This document shows, in pieces, positions 1-8,415 of a stretch of DNA of 64,000 nt. The position numbers were made by a program, and so were the translations under genes. This DNA comes from Achromobacter denitrificans NBRC 15125 (GTDB taxonomy: Bacteria; Pseudomonadota; Gammaproteobacteria; Burkholderiales; Burkholderiaceae_B). The notes below the pieces were generated by a model. It saw only the letters and a program-made list of their open reading frames with translations. It was not told the origin of the DNA and did not search any database. Each line of letters begins with the position of its first letter. Positions within the stretch are counted from its first letter, which is position 1. The stretch spans positions 1 through 64,000 of the forward strand of contig NZ_BCTQ01000019.1 of assembly GCF_001571365.1 (NCBI RefSeq). Direction: 5' to 3'.

Positions 1-72
1 CAAATTCTTTACTGCTTGCTGCCACTTGCTTCGCTTTCGCGTCGCCTGCCGTATCAGCAGCAGAGAAACGAG

Positions 73-101
73 ATTATGAAGAAGTTTTTATCGTTTGTCA
101 A
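73..101 (-). promoter_or_regulatory. strong sigma70 promoter, probably of an rRNA operon
   Basis: Read on the minus strand this is TTGACA, a 17-base spacer and CATAAT, followed by CTCGTTTCTCTGCTG. The match to the sigma70 consensus is 11 of 12 bases at ideal spacing. It fires to the left, out of the window. The G/C-rich start region and the further promoters stacked behind it are typical of a ribosomal RNA operon in Bordetella/Achromobacter-type bacteria. The 16S gene itself is not in the window, so the target is inferred. Confidence 0.75.
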
Positions 102-220
102 GTCAGCATCGCTAGTTTCGCTTCGCTTTCTTGCCAGACCTTCCTCAAGATCCTGCCCTCTTTAGCAGCTATCGAAACACCAGGGTAAACCCTAAGTTTT
201 CGACAACTGCCAAGCCCGAA

Positions 221-250
221 ACTATAACACAACTTTTGCAGATTACGCAA
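221..250 (-). promoter_or_regulatory. upstream tandem promoter (second of the array)
   Basis: Minus-strand reading gives a -35 of TTGCGT, an 18-base spacer and a -10 of TATAGT. It lies about 150 bases behind the strong promoter at 73-101 and points the same way. It sits inside one copy of a diverged direct repeat whose other copy holds the promoter at 406-434. Confidence 0.5.
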
Positions 251-405
251 CCGGCTTCTGCCTGATTTGCACCCCATCCTGCAACCTGCGGCACTGCGGA
301 TTCCGCTTCGCCCGCACCCTGAACAACAGGGGTTGGCTACCACTTCAGGTGGCTGAATCAACAATCAGGGTAAACCCTGAATTCGTTTCACCAGCCAAGC
401 CCAAG

Positions 406-434
406 ACTATAGCATATTGTTTCGGATGGCGCAA
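406..434 (-). promoter_or_regulatory. upstream tandem promoter (third of the array)
   Basis: Minus-strand reading gives TTGCGC, a 17-base spacer and TATAGT. It has the same orientation as the promoters at 73-101 and 221-250. A further -10-like TATAGT lies at 523-528, but its -35 position is poor (GTCATG), so that one is doubtful and is not listed separately. Confidence 0.5.
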
Positions 435-572
435 CTGACTTCTGCCTAATTCGCGCTATCCATGCAATGAACGCTTGCCTGGCCCCGCGCTTCGAAAACT
501 GCCCGAACCGCGAAGGAGCGAGACTATAGCACAACTTTTCGCGCGCATGACTGCCCCGCCGCCTGCTTCCTC

Positions 573-756
573 TTTCTCCATAGAGAAGAGCAGACGACGG
601 GGCTACATAGAAAGATAGGATCAGGTGGTGAGGCGGCGTTCTATATAGAGAGGATCTGGCGCGGCGGGGAACGCTCTATAGGCAAGGCCGTGCTCTCGAT
701 AGGCGGAACCGTGCCCTATAGGCTGTCCCATAAGGTGTCCTCTGTATATAGAGCGG
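573..756. repeat. cluster of CTCTATA-type motifs in gene-free DNA
   Basis: Variants of CTCTATAGG or TCTATATAGA recur about seven times: near 575, 604, 639, 674, 695, 714 and 740. Three of them (674, 695, 714) are spaced about 20 bases apart. TCTATATAGA near 640 is a perfect 10-base palindrome. The stretch from 552 to 816 otherwise holds nothing I recognise. The motifs could be protein-binding sites or decayed -10 elements; the sequence alone does not decide. Confidence 0.4.
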
Positions 757-816
757 TGAACGGCGGGCATTGCCGGCCGGGCGAACGAGCCCCGCGTGAG
801 GGTTTCGGGATCCCGC

Positions 817-1122
817 CTACCAACGCAGGTAGTTCACGTCGCGCAGCCGTGTCAGTTCGCGCCTCACCAAAACTTCGTTGACTAGCCAATTGGGCGCCCC
901 CACGTCCTTCAGCATGTGTTCGTCCAACTCAGCCCCCAGGCTGCGCAGCCGCGCCTTGTTGCGGTGCTGGCGCCAGACCGACCGGGCCCAGGCCCACAGA
1001 CCGGGGACCGAGGGCTTTGCCACCGCCAGGGGGGAGCGCACTGCGGCGGGGGCCGCGTCCACCGACGCCACGGCCGGCGGCACAAATGGAACGGAAGAGG
1101 AAGAGCAGGTTTGCGCTGACAT
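817..1122 (-). CDS. DUF1127 domain protein
   Basis: A protein of about 101 residues. The N-terminal half is Ala/Pro/Ser-rich and looks disordered. The C-terminal half carries the short Arg-rich DUF1127 (YjiS-like) helix pattern, W..R...R..L..L....L.D.G. DUF1127 proteins are small; some take part in RNA handling or phosphate and carbon metabolism in alphaproteobacteria, but the role here is unknown. A start four codons upstream (1134) is possible. I chose the Met at 1122 because GGAG lies six bases before it and the upstream Met has no ribosome binding site. The gene is divergent from the LysR gene at 1246. Confidence 0.75.
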   Translation of the reverse strand: MSAQTCSSSSVPFVPPAVASVDAAPAAVRSPLAVAKPSVPGLWAWARSVWRQHRNKARLRSLGAELDEHMLKDVGAPNWLVNEVLVRRELTRLRDVNYLRW

Positions 1123-1140
1123 GCTGGACTCCATAAGGGA

Positions 1141-1207
1141 TACGCTTTTGGTAAGCGTAATAGCCCAACATACCGATGAAAATCGAATTGTTCTGGGGTT
1201 ATCGGTA
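1141..1207. promoter_or_regulatory. inverted repeats between DUF1127 and LysR genes
   Basis: TACGCTT-TTGGT-AAGCGTA at 1141-1159 is a perfect 7-base inverted repeat with a 5-base loop. It lies just upstream of the DUF1127 start. A second pair, TACCGAT (1171-1177) and ATCGGTA (1201-1207), lies nearer the LysR start. GGTAAGC is also repeated directly at 1150 and 1204. Such paired elements in a divergent promoter fit a LysR operator, so the LysR protein may control DUF1127 and itself. That is inference. Confidence 0.5.
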
Positions 1208-1245
1208 AGCTATGATGACCAATCAAATCTCCCGGGTCGCTTGCC

Positions 1246-2184
1246 ATGCGCCTTCCCCTGAATACCCTCCCCGCCTTCCGCGCCGTCGCCGAATTGCAGA
1301 ACTTGCGCGCGGCCGCCGAACGACTGCACCTGACTCATAGTGCCGTGAGCCAGCAGATCAAGGGTCTGGAAGAACAATTGGGTTTCCCCCTGTTTGAACG
1401 CAGCGGACGCGGCATCGTGCTGAACACCGCCGGCGCGGCCCTGCTGTGCGCCGTCCAGGGAGCCTTGACGCAATTGGATGAGGGGGTGCTCGCCGCCTCC
1501 GCGGCCGCCGCCGGCGACGAACAGCGCCTGCGCGTGTCCGTGCTGCCCTCCTTCGCCCAGCGCTGGCTGCTGCCCCGCATGGCGCGATGGCGCGCCCGTC
1601 ACCCCAGCCTGGCGCTGGAGATCGATTCCTCCCAACAGGTGGTGGACCTGCTGCGCGACGGGTTCCACGCCGCGCTGCGCTTCGGGCGGGGGCCTTGGGC
1701 CGGTGTCGAATCCGAACCGCTCTTCGACACGCCGTTGCCGCTGATCGTCCTGGCATCGCCAGAAACCGCCGCCGCCCTGCCCGACCGCACGCCGCAAACC
1801 CTCGCGCGCCAGCCTCTGCTGGGCGATCGCGAAATCTGGCAGCACTGGTTCAATGCGGCCGGGTTGCGCACGGCAATCACGCCGGTCGCTTCGTTCAATG
1901 ACGCGGGCATGATGTTGCAGGCCGCCGAACAGGGCCTGGGCATTACGCTGGGGCGCGAGCTGCTGGCCGCGGACGCGCTGTGCGCCGGGCGGCTGGTCCA
2001 GGTGTCCCCGGTGAGCGTCCATTATGAGCAGGCCCAGACGTATCACCTGGTCTACCGGCCCAGCTTGCGCGACTGGGCGCCGCTGGTCGCGCTGAAGCAA
2101 TGGCTGCGCGAAGAGCTGGAGATGTCGCGCCGCAACCTCGCCATTCCCGACCCCGGGCCGGACGAGCGCAGTCAGACGAAATGA
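1246..2184 (+). CDS. LysR-family regulator, GcvA-like
   Basis: The protein has 312 residues. The N-terminal winged helix-turn-helix (about 1-62) has the usual pattern: LNTLPAFRAVAE, then AAERLHLTHSAVSQQIKGLE. The C-terminal periplasmic-binding-like effector domain (about 90-300) includes RFGRGPW, as in GcvA-type regulators. It is expected to be a cytoplasmic DNA-binding activator or repressor. It is divergent from the DUF1127 gene, and inverted repeats in the 120-base gap are candidate operators. The effector cannot be told from the sequence. Confidence 0.9.
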   Translation: MRLPLNTLPAFRAVAELQNLRAAAERLHLTHSAVSQQIKGLEEQLGFPLFERSGRGIVLNTAGAALLCAVQGALTQLDEGVLAASAAAAGDEQRLRVSVLPSFAQRWLLPRMARWRARHPSLALEIDSSQQVVDLLRDGFHAALRFGRGPWAGVESEPLFDTPLPLIVLASPETAAALPDRTPQTLARQPLLGDREIWQHWFNAAGLRTAITPVASFNDAGMMLQAAEQGLGITLGRELLAADALCAGRLVQVSPVSVHYEQAQTYHLVYRPSLRDWAPLVALKQWLREELEMSRRNLAIPDPGPDERSQTK

Positions 2185-2252
2185 CGGAAGCCCGGGCTGG
2201 ACGGACGCTCTCAGGCGAATGACGGCGGCCCGAGCCGCCGTCGCGCCGGACG

Positions 2253-3770
2253 TCAGGCGACCTTGCGCGCAGCCGGCTTCGACGGCTGCATCGAATCAGT
2301 TTCGTTGAAGCGCTGGTGCCAGGAGAAGGCTTCCTCCAGCAGGTGCGGCGTCTGGCCACCGCGTTCGCAGGCGCGGTCGAAATAATCCTGCAAGGCGTCG
2401 CGGTAGGACGGATGCACGCAATGCTGGATGACGGCGCGCGCGCGTTCGCGGGGCGCCAGGCCGCGCAAGTCCGCCAGCCCGCACTCGGTGACCAGCACGT
2501 CCACGTCATGCTCGGTGTGATCGACGTGGGACACCATGGGCACGACGCTCGAAATGTCGCCGCCCTTGGCCATGGATTTCGATACGAAGATCGCCAGGTG
2601 CGCGTTGCGCGCGAAGTCGCCCGACCCGCCGATGCCGTTCATCATATGGGTGCCGCCCACGTGTGTGGAGTTCACGTTGCCGTAGATGTCGAACTCCAGC
2701 GCGGTGTTGATCGCGATGATGCCCAGGCGGCGGACGATTTCCGGCGCATTGCTGATTTCCTGCGGACGCAGCACGATGCGCTGGCGGTAGTGCTCCATAT
2801 TGGCCAGGATCTTCTCGTAGACGGGCTTGGACACCGTGATGGACGAGGCCGACGCGAACGCGAGCTTGCCCTGGTCCAGCAATTCAATGGCGCTGTCCTG
2901 CAGCACTTCCGAGTACATCGTCAGGTTGTCGAAGCTGGACGACTCGAAACCGTGCAGCACGGCGTTGGCGATGGTGCCGATGCCGGCCTGCAGCGGCAAC
3001 AGGGAGTTGGTCAGGCGGCCGGCGTCGACTTCGCGCCGCAGGAAGTCATTGATATGGCCCGCGATGGCATTGGTCTCTTCATCGGGCGGCAAGGCGTTGG
3101 AGGGGCTGTCCGGCTCCTGCGTAATGACGATGGCCGCGATCCGGGCGGGATTCACTTCGATGAAAGGCAGGCCGATGCGCTGGTCCGCGGAGACGAGCCC
3201 GATGGGCTGCCGCTGCGGCCGGTCGCCGGGCACATAGATGTCGTGCAGGCCTTCGATGGCGGCGGGCACGCTCAGGTTCAGTTCGATAATGATCTTGTCC
3301 GCCTGCTGCGCGAACGAGGCGGAGTTCCCCACCGACATCGTCGGCACGATCGCGCCGCTCTCGGTGATCGCCGCGGCCTCGATGATGGCCACGTTGATCG
3401 GGCCGATATGGCCGGCGCGCAATTGTTCGACGGTTTCGGACAGGTGCTGATCGATGAAGGCGATCTCGCCCTGGTTGATCTTGCGGCGCAGCGTGGTGTC
3501 GACCTGGAAGGGCATGCGGCGCGCCAGGGCGTTGGCCTGGGCGAGCATCTTGTCGGTGTCGTGGCCCAGCGAGGCGCCGGTGATCAGCGTGATGGAGAGC
3601 GGCTCGCGCTCGGCGCGGGCCGCCAGCGCGGCCGGCACCGACTTACAGTCGCCGGCGCGGGTAAAGCCGCTCATTCCGACGGTCATGCCGTCCTGAACCA
3701 GCAAGGCCGCCTGTTCGGCGGACGTGATCTTGGCGCGCAGCCCAGGGTGGCGGATACGGTCGAGATGCAT
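2253..3770 (-). CDS. acetyl-CoA hydrolase/transferase family (succinate CoA-transferase type)
   Basis: The protein has 505 residues, the usual size for the succinyl-CoA:acetate CoA-transferase group. The N-terminal half contains GMSGFTRAGD and the C-terminal half GIGTIANAV. The catalytic Glu is expected in YSEVLQDS (Glu about 288), where the family forms a glutamyl-CoA thioester. Likely reaction: transfer of CoA between acetate and succinyl-CoA or a related acid, in the cytoplasm. The start at 3770 has GGAG five bases upstream; the reading frame runs open further upstream across the divergent LysR gene, but that part is antisense. The LysR gene at 4017 is its probable regulator. Confidence 0.92.
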   Translation of the reverse strand: MHLDRIRHPGLRAKITSAEQAALLVQDGMTVGMSGFTRAGDCKSVPAALAARAEREPLSITLITGASLGHDTDKMLAQANALARRMPFQVDTTLRRKINQGEIAFIDQHLSETVEQLRAGHIGPINVAIIEAAAITESGAIVPTMSVGNSASFAQQADKIIIELNLSVPAAIEGLHDIYVPGDRPQRQPIGLVSADQRIGLPFIEVNPARIAAIVITQEPDSPSNALPPDEETNAIAGHINDFLRREVDAGRLTNSLLPLQAGIGTIANAVLHGFESSSFDNLTMYSEVLQDSAIELLDQGKLAFASASSITVSKPVYEKILANMEHYRQRIVLRPQEISNAPEIVRRLGIIAINTALEFDIYGNVNSTHVGGTHMMNGIGGSGDFARNAHLAIFVSKSMAKGGDISSVVPMVSHVDHTEHDVDVLVTECGLADLRGLAPRERARAVIQHCVHPSYRDALQDYFDRACERGGQTPHLLEEAFSWHQRFNETDSMQPSKPAARKVA

Positions 3771-4016
3771 GGTGTCTCCAGATTTAAGGGCCAACGGCTT
3801 GCGGCGGGGCGCGGCGATGCCGCCTCTGCGCCCAGGCACCGTCTGACGCGGCGTTTCCCGAGGTCCCACCGCCGGATCCTGCCGGCGCGGGGACGAATTT
3901 TCGGCAGTATAGGAAGGCCGGCTGAAATCTCGTAATGACTTAAAATCATCCAAACCAGTCGTTTTTTTCATCGTTTGCTTGTTTATCGCGCATCGCGCGG
4001 GGGGAGGCCCGGGGCC

Positions 4017-4934
4017 ATGGACGTGCGCGCACTGCGGTATTTCGTGGAAACCGTCAGGCACGCCAGCTTCACGCAGGCGGCCAAGGCGCTGTTCGTGACG
4101 CAATCCACCGTGAGCAAGATGATTCGCCAGCTGGAGGAAGAGGCCGGCACGCCGCTGCTGATCCGCGACGGCCACACGGCCCGTCCCACCGATACCGGCC
4201 GGGTCATGTACCAGCGCGGCCTGCAGGTGCTGGAGACGATGCGCCAGCTGTCCGAGGAGCTGCGCCAGACCACGGACTTGCGCCGCGGCGAATTGGAAGT
4301 CGGCATCCCGCCCATGATCAACCTGCTGTTCACGCCGGTGGTGAAGCGCTTCCGCGAACGCCACCCCGGCATCCACCTGACCCTGCGCGAAGGCACGGGG
4401 CAGGCGGTAGAGGGCCTGGTCGCGAGCGGCGAGCTGGAAGTCGGCGCCACCATCCTGCCGATCGCGCCCGACGGCGGGCTGATCGCCCAGCCCTTCGGCA
4501 GCTACCCCATCTGGGTCATCGGACCGCCCGACGCGCCCTGGGCGGGAAAGACCTCCCTGCCGCTGAGCGCGCTGCGCGACGCGCGGCTCCTGATTCCCAC
4601 GGACGACTTCGCCATCACGCGGCGCCTGCGCCAGGCCTTCGCCGATGCCGGCTTCCAGCCAGGCATCGCCGCCCAGAGCGCCCACTGGGACTTCCTGGTG
4701 GCCATGGCCTCCGCCGGCCTCGGCGTGGCGCTGCTGCCCGAGCCGCTGATGCAACGGATGAAGACGCGCGGACTCAGCACCGCCAAGCTGGCCAAATCCG
4801 GCATGCAATGGGAAGTGGGCCATATCTGGCAGCAATCCGGCTATCTTTCCTTCGCCGCGCGCGCCTGGCTGGAGGTGTGCGACGAGGTGCTCGGAAAACC
4901 CAAGAAAGCGCCCCTCCGCCCGGCCTCGCGCTAG
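4017..4934 (+). CDS. LysR-family regulator
   Basis: The protein has 305 residues. An N-terminal winged helix-turn-helix (MDVRALRYFVETV, then AKALFVTQSTVSKMIRQLE) is followed by a LysR substrate-binding domain. It resembles the CynR/CatR-like branch. The ATG at 4017 was preferred over an upstream TTG because it begins the conserved domain and has GGGGAGG upstream. It is divergent from the CoA-transferase gene across a 246-base gap, the standard layout for a LysR activator and its target. The last codons run into a 34-base tandem repeat. Confidence 0.9.
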   Translation: MDVRALRYFVETVRHASFTQAAKALFVTQSTVSKMIRQLEEEAGTPLLIRDGHTARPTDTGRVMYQRGLQVLETMRQLSEELRQTTDLRRGELEVGIPPMINLLFTPVVKRFRERHPGIHLTLREGTGQAVEGLVASGELEVGATILPIAPDGGLIAQPFGSYPIWVIGPPDAPWAGKTSLPLSALRDARLLIPTDDFAITRRLRQAFADAGFQPGIAAQSAHWDFLVAMASAGLGVALLPEPLMQRMKTRGLSTAKLAKSGMQWEVGHIWQQSGYLSFAARAWLEVCDEVLGKPKKAPLRPASR

Positions 4935-4991
4935 GCCGAATTGAATCCGAACGCCGGCCTCGCGCCAGGCTGAGTTGAATCCAAACGTTGG
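4924..4991. repeat. 34-base tandem duplication at a gene end
   Basis: Bases 4924-4957 and 4958-4991 are two adjacent 34-base units, identical at about 28 positions; a third start (CCTCG) follows at 4992. The first unit contains the stop codon of the LysR gene. It looks like a local slippage duplication that has since drifted. The rest of the gap to 5204 shows no gene. Confidence 0.7.
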
Positions 4992-5204
4992 CCTCGTAAA
5001 CTTGGATTGCGGGCAAGGGCGCCATCCGGGTCGCCTCTCCGCCCCTCCCCCGATATGACCCCGTTTCCAACGCGGGCGGGGATGACATCCAGGCGGGAAT
5101 CCGGCCCCGAATCAAATGGGGCCATAGCACCAGTTTTTGTTGCAACGGGCGGGACGGCGGCTTGTTATGCTGCCGCCTCGATGCGAGCCAACTCGCCCAA
5201 TAAC

Positions 5205-7640
5205 ATGACACCGATACCCCACCCCCAACCCTCGCGAGCCCGCCTCGCGCGCGCGTCTTCCCGCCCTTCTTCCTTCGCGGCGCTGATCGCGGCCCTGCTG
5301 CTGGCGCTATTCCTGGCGCCCGCCTTCGCCGCGCCGCCGCCCACGCCGGCCGAGACGGAAACGATGCTCACCGCGGCGCGCAAGCAGATCGACGACATCC
5401 GCAAGCGCGTCGTCGACGAAACCGACGACGCCAGCCTGATGAAACAGCGCGGCGACGCGCTGGACATCCAGTCCAAGGCCGACGCGGCGGCGGAAGCGCT
5501 GGCGCCCCAACTGGCCAGCGTAGCGGCCAAGCTGACCGAACTGGGCACGCCGCCGGAAGGCGCCAAGGAAGCCCCCGACGTCGCCGCGCAACGCACGCAG
5601 CTCGAAAAGAGCAACCGCGCGCTGGATGCGCAGATCAAGCTGGCCCGCCTGCTGTCGGTGGATGCGGGCCAGACGGCCGAACAGATATCGGCCCAGCGGC
5701 GCACGCAATTCCAGGCGCGCCTGGGCGAGCGGCGGGACTCCTTCCTGTCCGACCCGTTCTGGACCGAGTTCCGGGAAGAATTCCCGGGCGATCTCGAACG
5801 CCTGAAAGCCCTGGGCAAGGACCTGGCGGCAGCCGTCGGGCAGACGCCGAAATGGGGTTGGCTGCTGCTGGCCGCGGCCGCCGCGCTGGCCATCGTGCTG
5901 CGCGTGTGGATCGGCCGCATCCTGCTGCGCCTAACCGCCACCCGCGTGCCGCCCGGCCGCTTGCGACGTTCCTTCCTGGCGGTCGCCCACGTGGTGCTGG
6001 CGGTGGCCACGCCCGGCGTCATCGCGCTGCTGATCCATATCGGGCTGGACTGGAACTCGCAGCTGAGCGACAACACTTCGTCCCTGCTCGCGAACCTGGT
6101 GGCGACGGTCTGTTTCGGCGGCTACGTGTCCGGGCTGGGCTATGCCCTGCTGTCGTCGAACCGCCCATCCTGGCGCCTGCCTCCCATCAGCGATGTCGTG
6201 GCGACGCGGCTGCGCTGGCTGCCCGGCGTGCTGGGCGTGCTGGTCGTGATGATCTGGCTGGCCGAGCGCCTGCCCGTGCTGCTCAACGCGAGCCTGACCA
6301 CGACGATCACGCTGACCGGCATCGTTGCCGTCATGACGATGGCGATGATAGGCGCGGTGCTGGCCATCAGCCGCCGGTTGCGGCGGCAGGCGATGCAGGA
6401 AACCGACACGCCCATCCCGTTCTGGGTGTCGCTGCTGTTGACGGCGGTCTGGACCGTGCTGGTGCTCAGCCTCGCCAGCCTGCTGGCCGGGTATGTCGCG
6501 TTCGGCAGCTTCCTCGTCAAGCAGATGCTGTGGGTGCTGATCGTCCTGGCTTCCGCCTACCTGGCCTCCACGCTGATCGAGGACGGCTTCAGCACGCTGC
6601 TGAGCAGCTCGCATCGCGATGGCGGCGGCGAGCACGAGGCGCCCAGCATGCGCGACCAGGCTGCGGTGCTGCTATCGGGGGTCGGACGGGTCGCGGTCGG
6701 CCTGCTGGCCATCACCTTGCTGCTGGCGCCCTTCGGCGAAGCGCCGATGGACCTGCTGCAGCGCTTCGACCAGCTGCGCAAGGGCCTGGCCATCGGCGAG
6801 GCGCAGATCCGTCCGGGCGCCGTCCTGCAAGCCTTGCTGGTGCTGGGGCTGTCGCTGCTCAGCGTGAAGATGCTGAAGCGCTGGCTGTCCAACCGCTATC
6901 TGCCCACGACCGAACTGGATCCGGGCATGCAGCTGTCGGCAGCCACGCTGTTCGGCTATGCCGGTTTCGTGATCGCGGTGGCCCTGTCGCTGTCGGCCGC
7001 GGGCATCGGGCTGGAGCGTGTGGCGTGGATCGCCAGCGCGCTGTCCGTCGGTATCGGTTTCGGCCTCCAGGCGGTCGTCCAGAACTTCGTTTCCGGCCTG
7101 ATCCTGCTGGCCGAGCGTCCCGTCAAAGTGGGAGACTGGGTGTCCCTGGGCGGCGTGGAAGGCGACATCCTGCGCATCAACGTCCGCGCAACGGAAATCC
7201 AGATGGGAGACCGTTCGACAGTCATCGTTCCGAACTCGGAGTTCGTCACCAAGACCGTGCGCAACGTCACCCGCTCCAATCCGCTGGGGCTGGTGCAGAT
7301 CAAGATGCCGCTGCCGCTGTCCACCGACGCGGAGCACGTGCGCGAACTGATCCTGCAGGCCTTCGCGGACCACGAGGACGTGCTGGATGCGCCCGCGCCC
7401 AATGTGTTCCTCGACGGCATCGAAGGCGGCCACCTGATCTTCAATGCCAAGGGCTACGTGTCTTCGCCCCGGGCCGCCTATGGCGTGCGCAGCGCGCTGC
7501 TGTTCACGGTGCTGAAGCGGCTGCACGAGGCGGGGCTGGAGGTGTCGTCGCCGCCCACCATGCTGCTTGCTTCGGCGCCGCAGTTGCCGGCGATGCCGGA
7601 GACCGGGCCGGCAGCCGTGCCGCCGCCGGCCGCGCGCTAG
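5205..7640 (+). CDS. large mechanosensitive channel, MscS family with DUF3772 domain
   Basis: The protein has about 811 residues. A signal peptide (LLLALFLAPAFA) is followed by a periplasmic, partly coiled region (about 40-220, DUF3772-like), then about ten membrane segments. The MscS core lies near the C-terminus: the pore helix region SALSVGIGFGLQAVVQNFVSG and the beta domain with RPVKVGDWV and VPNSEF. It is expected to be an inner-membrane pressure-release channel. The ATG at 5205 was chosen because it places the signal peptide close to the start; 5181 is an alternative and neither has a clear ribosome binding site. Its end forms a long palindrome with the stop codon. Confidence 0.88.
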   Translation: MTPIPHPQPSRARLARASSRPSSFAALIAALLLALFLAPAFAAPPPTPAETETMLTAARKQIDDIRKRVVDETDDASLMKQRGDALDIQSKADAAAEALAPQLASVAAKLTELGTPPEGAKEAPDVAAQRTQLEKSNRALDAQIKLARLLSVDAGQTAEQISAQRRTQFQARLGERRDSFLSDPFWTEFREEFPGDLERLKALGKDLAAAVGQTPKWGWLLLAAAAALAIVLRVWIGRILLRLTATRVPPGRLRRSFLAVAHVVLAVATPGVIALLIHIGLDWNSQLSDNTSSLLANLVATVCFGGYVSGLGYALLSSNRPSWRLPPISDVVATRLRWLPGVLGVLVVMIWLAERLPVLLNASLTTTITLTGIVAVMTMAMIGAVLAISRRLRRQAMQETDTPIPFWVSLLLTAVWTVLVLSLASLLAGYVAFGSFLVKQMLWVLIVLASAYLASTLIEDGFSTLLSSSHRDGGGEHEAPSMRDQAAVLLSGVGRVAVGLLAITLLLAPFGEAPMDLLQRFDQLRKGLAIGEAQIRPGAVLQALLVLGLSLLSVKMLKRWLSNRYLPTTELDPGMQLSAATLFGYAGFVIAVALSLSAAGIGLERVAWIASALSVGIGFGLQAVVQNFVSGLILLAERPVKVGDWVSLGGVEGDILRINVRATEIQMGDRSTVIVPNSEFVTKTVRNVTRSNPLGLVQIKMPLPLSTDAEHVRELILQAFADHEDVLDAPAPNVFLDGIEGGHLIFNAKGYVSSPRAAYGVRSALLFTVLKRLHEAGLEVSSPPTMLLASAPQLPAMPETGPAAVPPPAAR

Positions 7641-7651
7641 CGCGCGGCCGG
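7626..7651. terminator. 26-base perfect GC palindrome across a stop codon
   Basis: The 26 bases are fully self-complementary, with the TAG stop of the channel gene near the centre. In RNA it would fold into a hairpin of up to 11 GC-rich pairs. There is no T-run after it, so it is not a classical intrinsic terminator. It sits between convergent genes (7640 and 7679) and may end or protect transcripts from either side. Confidence 0.5.
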
Positions 7652-7678
7652 TTCCCGGGCCGGGCCAGGCGTCCGGCC

Positions 7679-8371
7679 TCAGCCCGGCGTATAAAGGTCG
7701 GCGAAGCTTTTGCTGTCGAGCCTCGGGTTGCGCAGGGGCGGCGAGGCCAGCGCGGCGCTGCGCGCGGACTGCAAGGGAAAGGCTTGCGCCGCGGGCATGG
7801 CCGGCGCCGCTTGCGGCTGTCGGCCGGCCAGGACCGGCGGAGGCGACGACGGCGGCGCGACCTGCGCCACCGCCTCGCCATCGAAGCGGTGGTCGGCCGT
7901 GGTCAACGCGGGATTGGTGCACAGCCCCTGCGCCACCAGCGCGGCCTTGGTGCGGTCGTCCGTCTGGCACAGGATGTCGATGGCGGCGGTCTCCAGGCGA
8001 CGCGCCCGGTCGGCGTCCCGGGTCGAGGCGGCGGCCTGCATCGTGCGTTCGAAGTTGCGCCGCAGGCTGCACTTCTGGTCCTCGATCGGGATCGCGATAT
8101 TCATGCCGAAGCCGACCACGGCGCCGCCGCCGCCGGCGGAGACCATGCAGCTGTCGGAAGAAAAGGAACCGTAGAAACTCTGGCCACCCACCGGCGGCAC
8201 CGTGCGCAGGCTGCTGGATCCGCCGGTGCTGGAATTGAACGTAATGCCCTGGTTGTTGCCGGCATTGGTCGAGCCCGACGATGCCGAGGTGGTGGCGCTG
8301 GAACTGCTGGTCTGGGCGACGGCGGAGCAGGCCGCCAGCGACAAGGAAATGGCAAGCACTATAGTCTTCAT
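7679..8371 (-). CDS. secreted protein of unknown function
   Basis: The protein has 230 residues. The N-terminus is a signal peptide (MKTIVLAISLSLAACSAVAQ); its AAC also makes a weak lipobox. Then come a Ser/Thr/Gly/Asn-rich stretch (about 21-70), a Gly-rich hydrophobic patch (SAGGGGAVVGFGMN), a helical middle with several Cys (SC, KC, LC, LC) and a Pro/Ala-rich tail. I do not recognise a family. The start has GGGAA upstream. It lies 44 bases downstream of the small secreted protein at 8416-8886, and the two probably form an operon for a surface-exposed or exported pair. Confidence 0.7.
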   Translation of the reverse strand: MKTIVLAISLSLAACSAVAQTSSSSATTSASSGSTNAGNNQGITFNSSTGGSSSLRTVPPVGGQSFYGSFSSDSCMVSAGGGGAVVGFGMNIAIPIEDQKCSLRRNFERTMQAAASTRDADRARRLETAAIDILCQTDDRTKAALVAQGLCTNPALTTADHRFDGEAVAQVAPPSSPPPVLAGRQPQAAPAMPAAQAFPLQSARSAALASPPLRNPRLDSKSFADLYTPG

Positions 8372-8415
8372 GATGTTCCCTCGCCCGGACGGCCGGAGCC
8401 GTCCGGATAATTGGG

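Larger units (their letters stand above)
181..450. repeat. diverged direct repeat carrying promoters
   Basis: Bases 181-265 and 366-450 are two diverged copies of one unit, 185 bases apart. Both begin with CAGGGTAAACCCT, then have a CCAAGCCC block, the inverted -10 ACTATA, the -35, and a C-T-T-C-T-G-C-C-T tail. The arrangement looks like duplication of a promoter unit upstream of the presumed rRNA operon. No protein is supported here; short reading frames such as 98-364 have no family character. Confidence 0.55.

Noticed and set aside
98-364. Minus-strand frame of 88 codons at the left end
   Set aside because: Lies across the promoter repeats; no ribosome binding site and no domain.
2316-3935. 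Plus-strand frame of 539 codons
   Set aside because: Antisense to the CoA-transferase gene, with a biased composition and no motif.
5852-8410. Plus-strand frame of 852 codons overlapping the channel gene
   Set aside because: It is the channel gene read in another frame and then antisense to the next gene; very Arg/Gly/Ala-rich.
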